A DNA stretch of 5,518 bases, taken from positions 1 through 5,518 of the forward strand of contig PLHN01000051.1 of the NCBI GenBank assembly GCA_003139975.1. The letters are read 5' to 3'. How positions within the stretch are numbered: position 1 is the stretch's first letter; each line of letters opens with the position of its first letter. A model generated the notes under the pieces. The model was not told where the DNA came from, searched no databases, and was given only the letters and a program-made list of their open reading frames with translations. This document shows positions 5,162 through 5,518 of the stretch, piece by piece. Both the position numbers and the translations under genes were made by a program. The DNA is from Acidobacteriaceae bacterium (lineage in GTDB: Bacteria > Acidobacteriota > Terriglobia > Terriglobales > Acidobacteriaceae).

Positions 5162-5518
5162 TTTCACAGACGTCGGAGACCTCGCAGCAACGAGCTTTCC
5201 CAACATGAGCGGCGTGGGAGATGAGCGGCTGCTTCCGGTATATGAAGACAGTCCTGAGTACGGCTTCGAAGGCATCATTGGCAAGAGCCCAGCCATCCAG
5301 AGGGTGCTGGAACAAGTGGCGATCGTTGCGCCCACCGACTCCACCGTCCTGCTCCATGGAGAGACGGGAACCGGCAAGGAGTTGATTGCGCGGGCGATTC
5401 ACAATCTCAGCTCTCGACGCGAGCGCACGTTTGTGCGAATGAACTGCGCCGCCATTCCATCGGGACTGCTGGAAAGCGAACTGTTCGGACACGAAAAAGG
5501 GGCCTTCACGGGGGCTCT
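5142..5518 (+). CDS. Sigma-54-dependent transcriptional activator (AAA+ bEBP), N-terminal part
   Basis: The frame is open from ATG 5142 to the end of the window (125 codons plus two bases), so the C-terminal DNA-binding part is not seen. The AAA+ domain begins at about residue 44 with [16 protein letters not shown]. Walker A is GETGTGKE at residues 73-80, and the strand [28 protein letters not shown] leads to the GAFTGA loop at residues 120-125, which contacts sigma-54 and remodels its holoenzyme using ATP. The sequence is closest in feel to the FhlA branch ([26 protein letters not shown]). Only about 43 residues precede the domain. They show no receiver motif (no DD pair or phospho-acceptor context) and are too few for a GAF or PAS fold. 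The protein therefore resembles PspF in lacking an N-terminal input domain. Regulation may come through a partner protein, through expression level, or through an unseen C-terminal domain. A sigma-54-like promoter at the head of this gene group suggests autoregulation. Confidence 0.92.
   Translation, partial: MGCATIDFTDVGDLAATSFPNMSGVGDERLLPVYEDSPEYGFEGIIGKSPAIQRVLEQVAIVAPTDSTVLLHGETGTGKELIARAIHNLSSRRERTFVRMNCAAIPSGLLESELFGHEKGAFTGA

Noticed and set aside
5082..5492. A 136-codon minus-strand open frame opposite the activator gene.
   Set aside because: It runs antisense to the Walker A region of a clear AAA+ activator and has no family features.

Overview
The window looks like part of a chromosome from an Acidobacteriota bacterium, probably of the soil class Terriglobia. 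This is inferred from the style of the proteins, not from a marker gene. They include a very large two-component propeller/Y_Y_Y/HisKA_3 sensor kinase with a NarL-type partner, a short DoxX-like membrane protein, and an FhlA-like sigma-54 activator. Base composition is moderately GC-rich and similar throughout. All recognised genes lie on the + strand. There is no sign of an insertion sequence, phage, CRISPR array, tRNA or rRNA.

Layout. (1) 1-279 is the C-terminal end of a glycogen debranching enzyme (GlgX/isoamylase type), cut by the window edge. (2) 280-434 is a 155-base intergenic region with an inverted repeat, a candidate sigma-70 promoter and a small hairpin. (3) 435-3533 encodes a 1032-residue hybrid-architecture sensor. 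It has a signal peptide, fourteen propeller blades (probably two seven-bladed propellers), a Y_Y_Y domain, one membrane helix, and a HisKA_3/HATPase_c kinase. (4) 3545-4177 encodes its NarL/LuxR response regulator, 11 bases downstream, so the two form a two-component operon. (5) 4302-4700 encodes a four-helix DoxX-like membrane protein read from a TTG codon, with a run of nine C near its 3' end.

(6) 4701-5518 is the least ordinary part. A near-consensus sigma-54 (-24/-12) promoter with exact spacing (4807-4822) is followed by a 7-bp dyad lying over the predicted transcription start. Three tightly packed reading frames follow. The first is a 51-residue protein I cannot assign. Two bases later comes a 47-residue protein carrying a prepilin/pseudopilin-type FTLAEVLI motif. 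The third, overlapping the second by 20 bases, is a sigma-54 activator with Walker A and GAFTGA motifs but only about 43 residues before its AAA+ domain. The window ends right after GAFTGA.

How the parts may work together. The kinase probably binds a ligand in the periplasm and phosphorylates the regulator. The neighbouring debranching enzyme makes a carbohydrate-related signal possible but does not prove it. The last three frames could be one sigma-54-transcribed operon encoding its own activator, with two small proteins as outputs or modulators. This is an inference from promoter position, ribosome sites and spacing.
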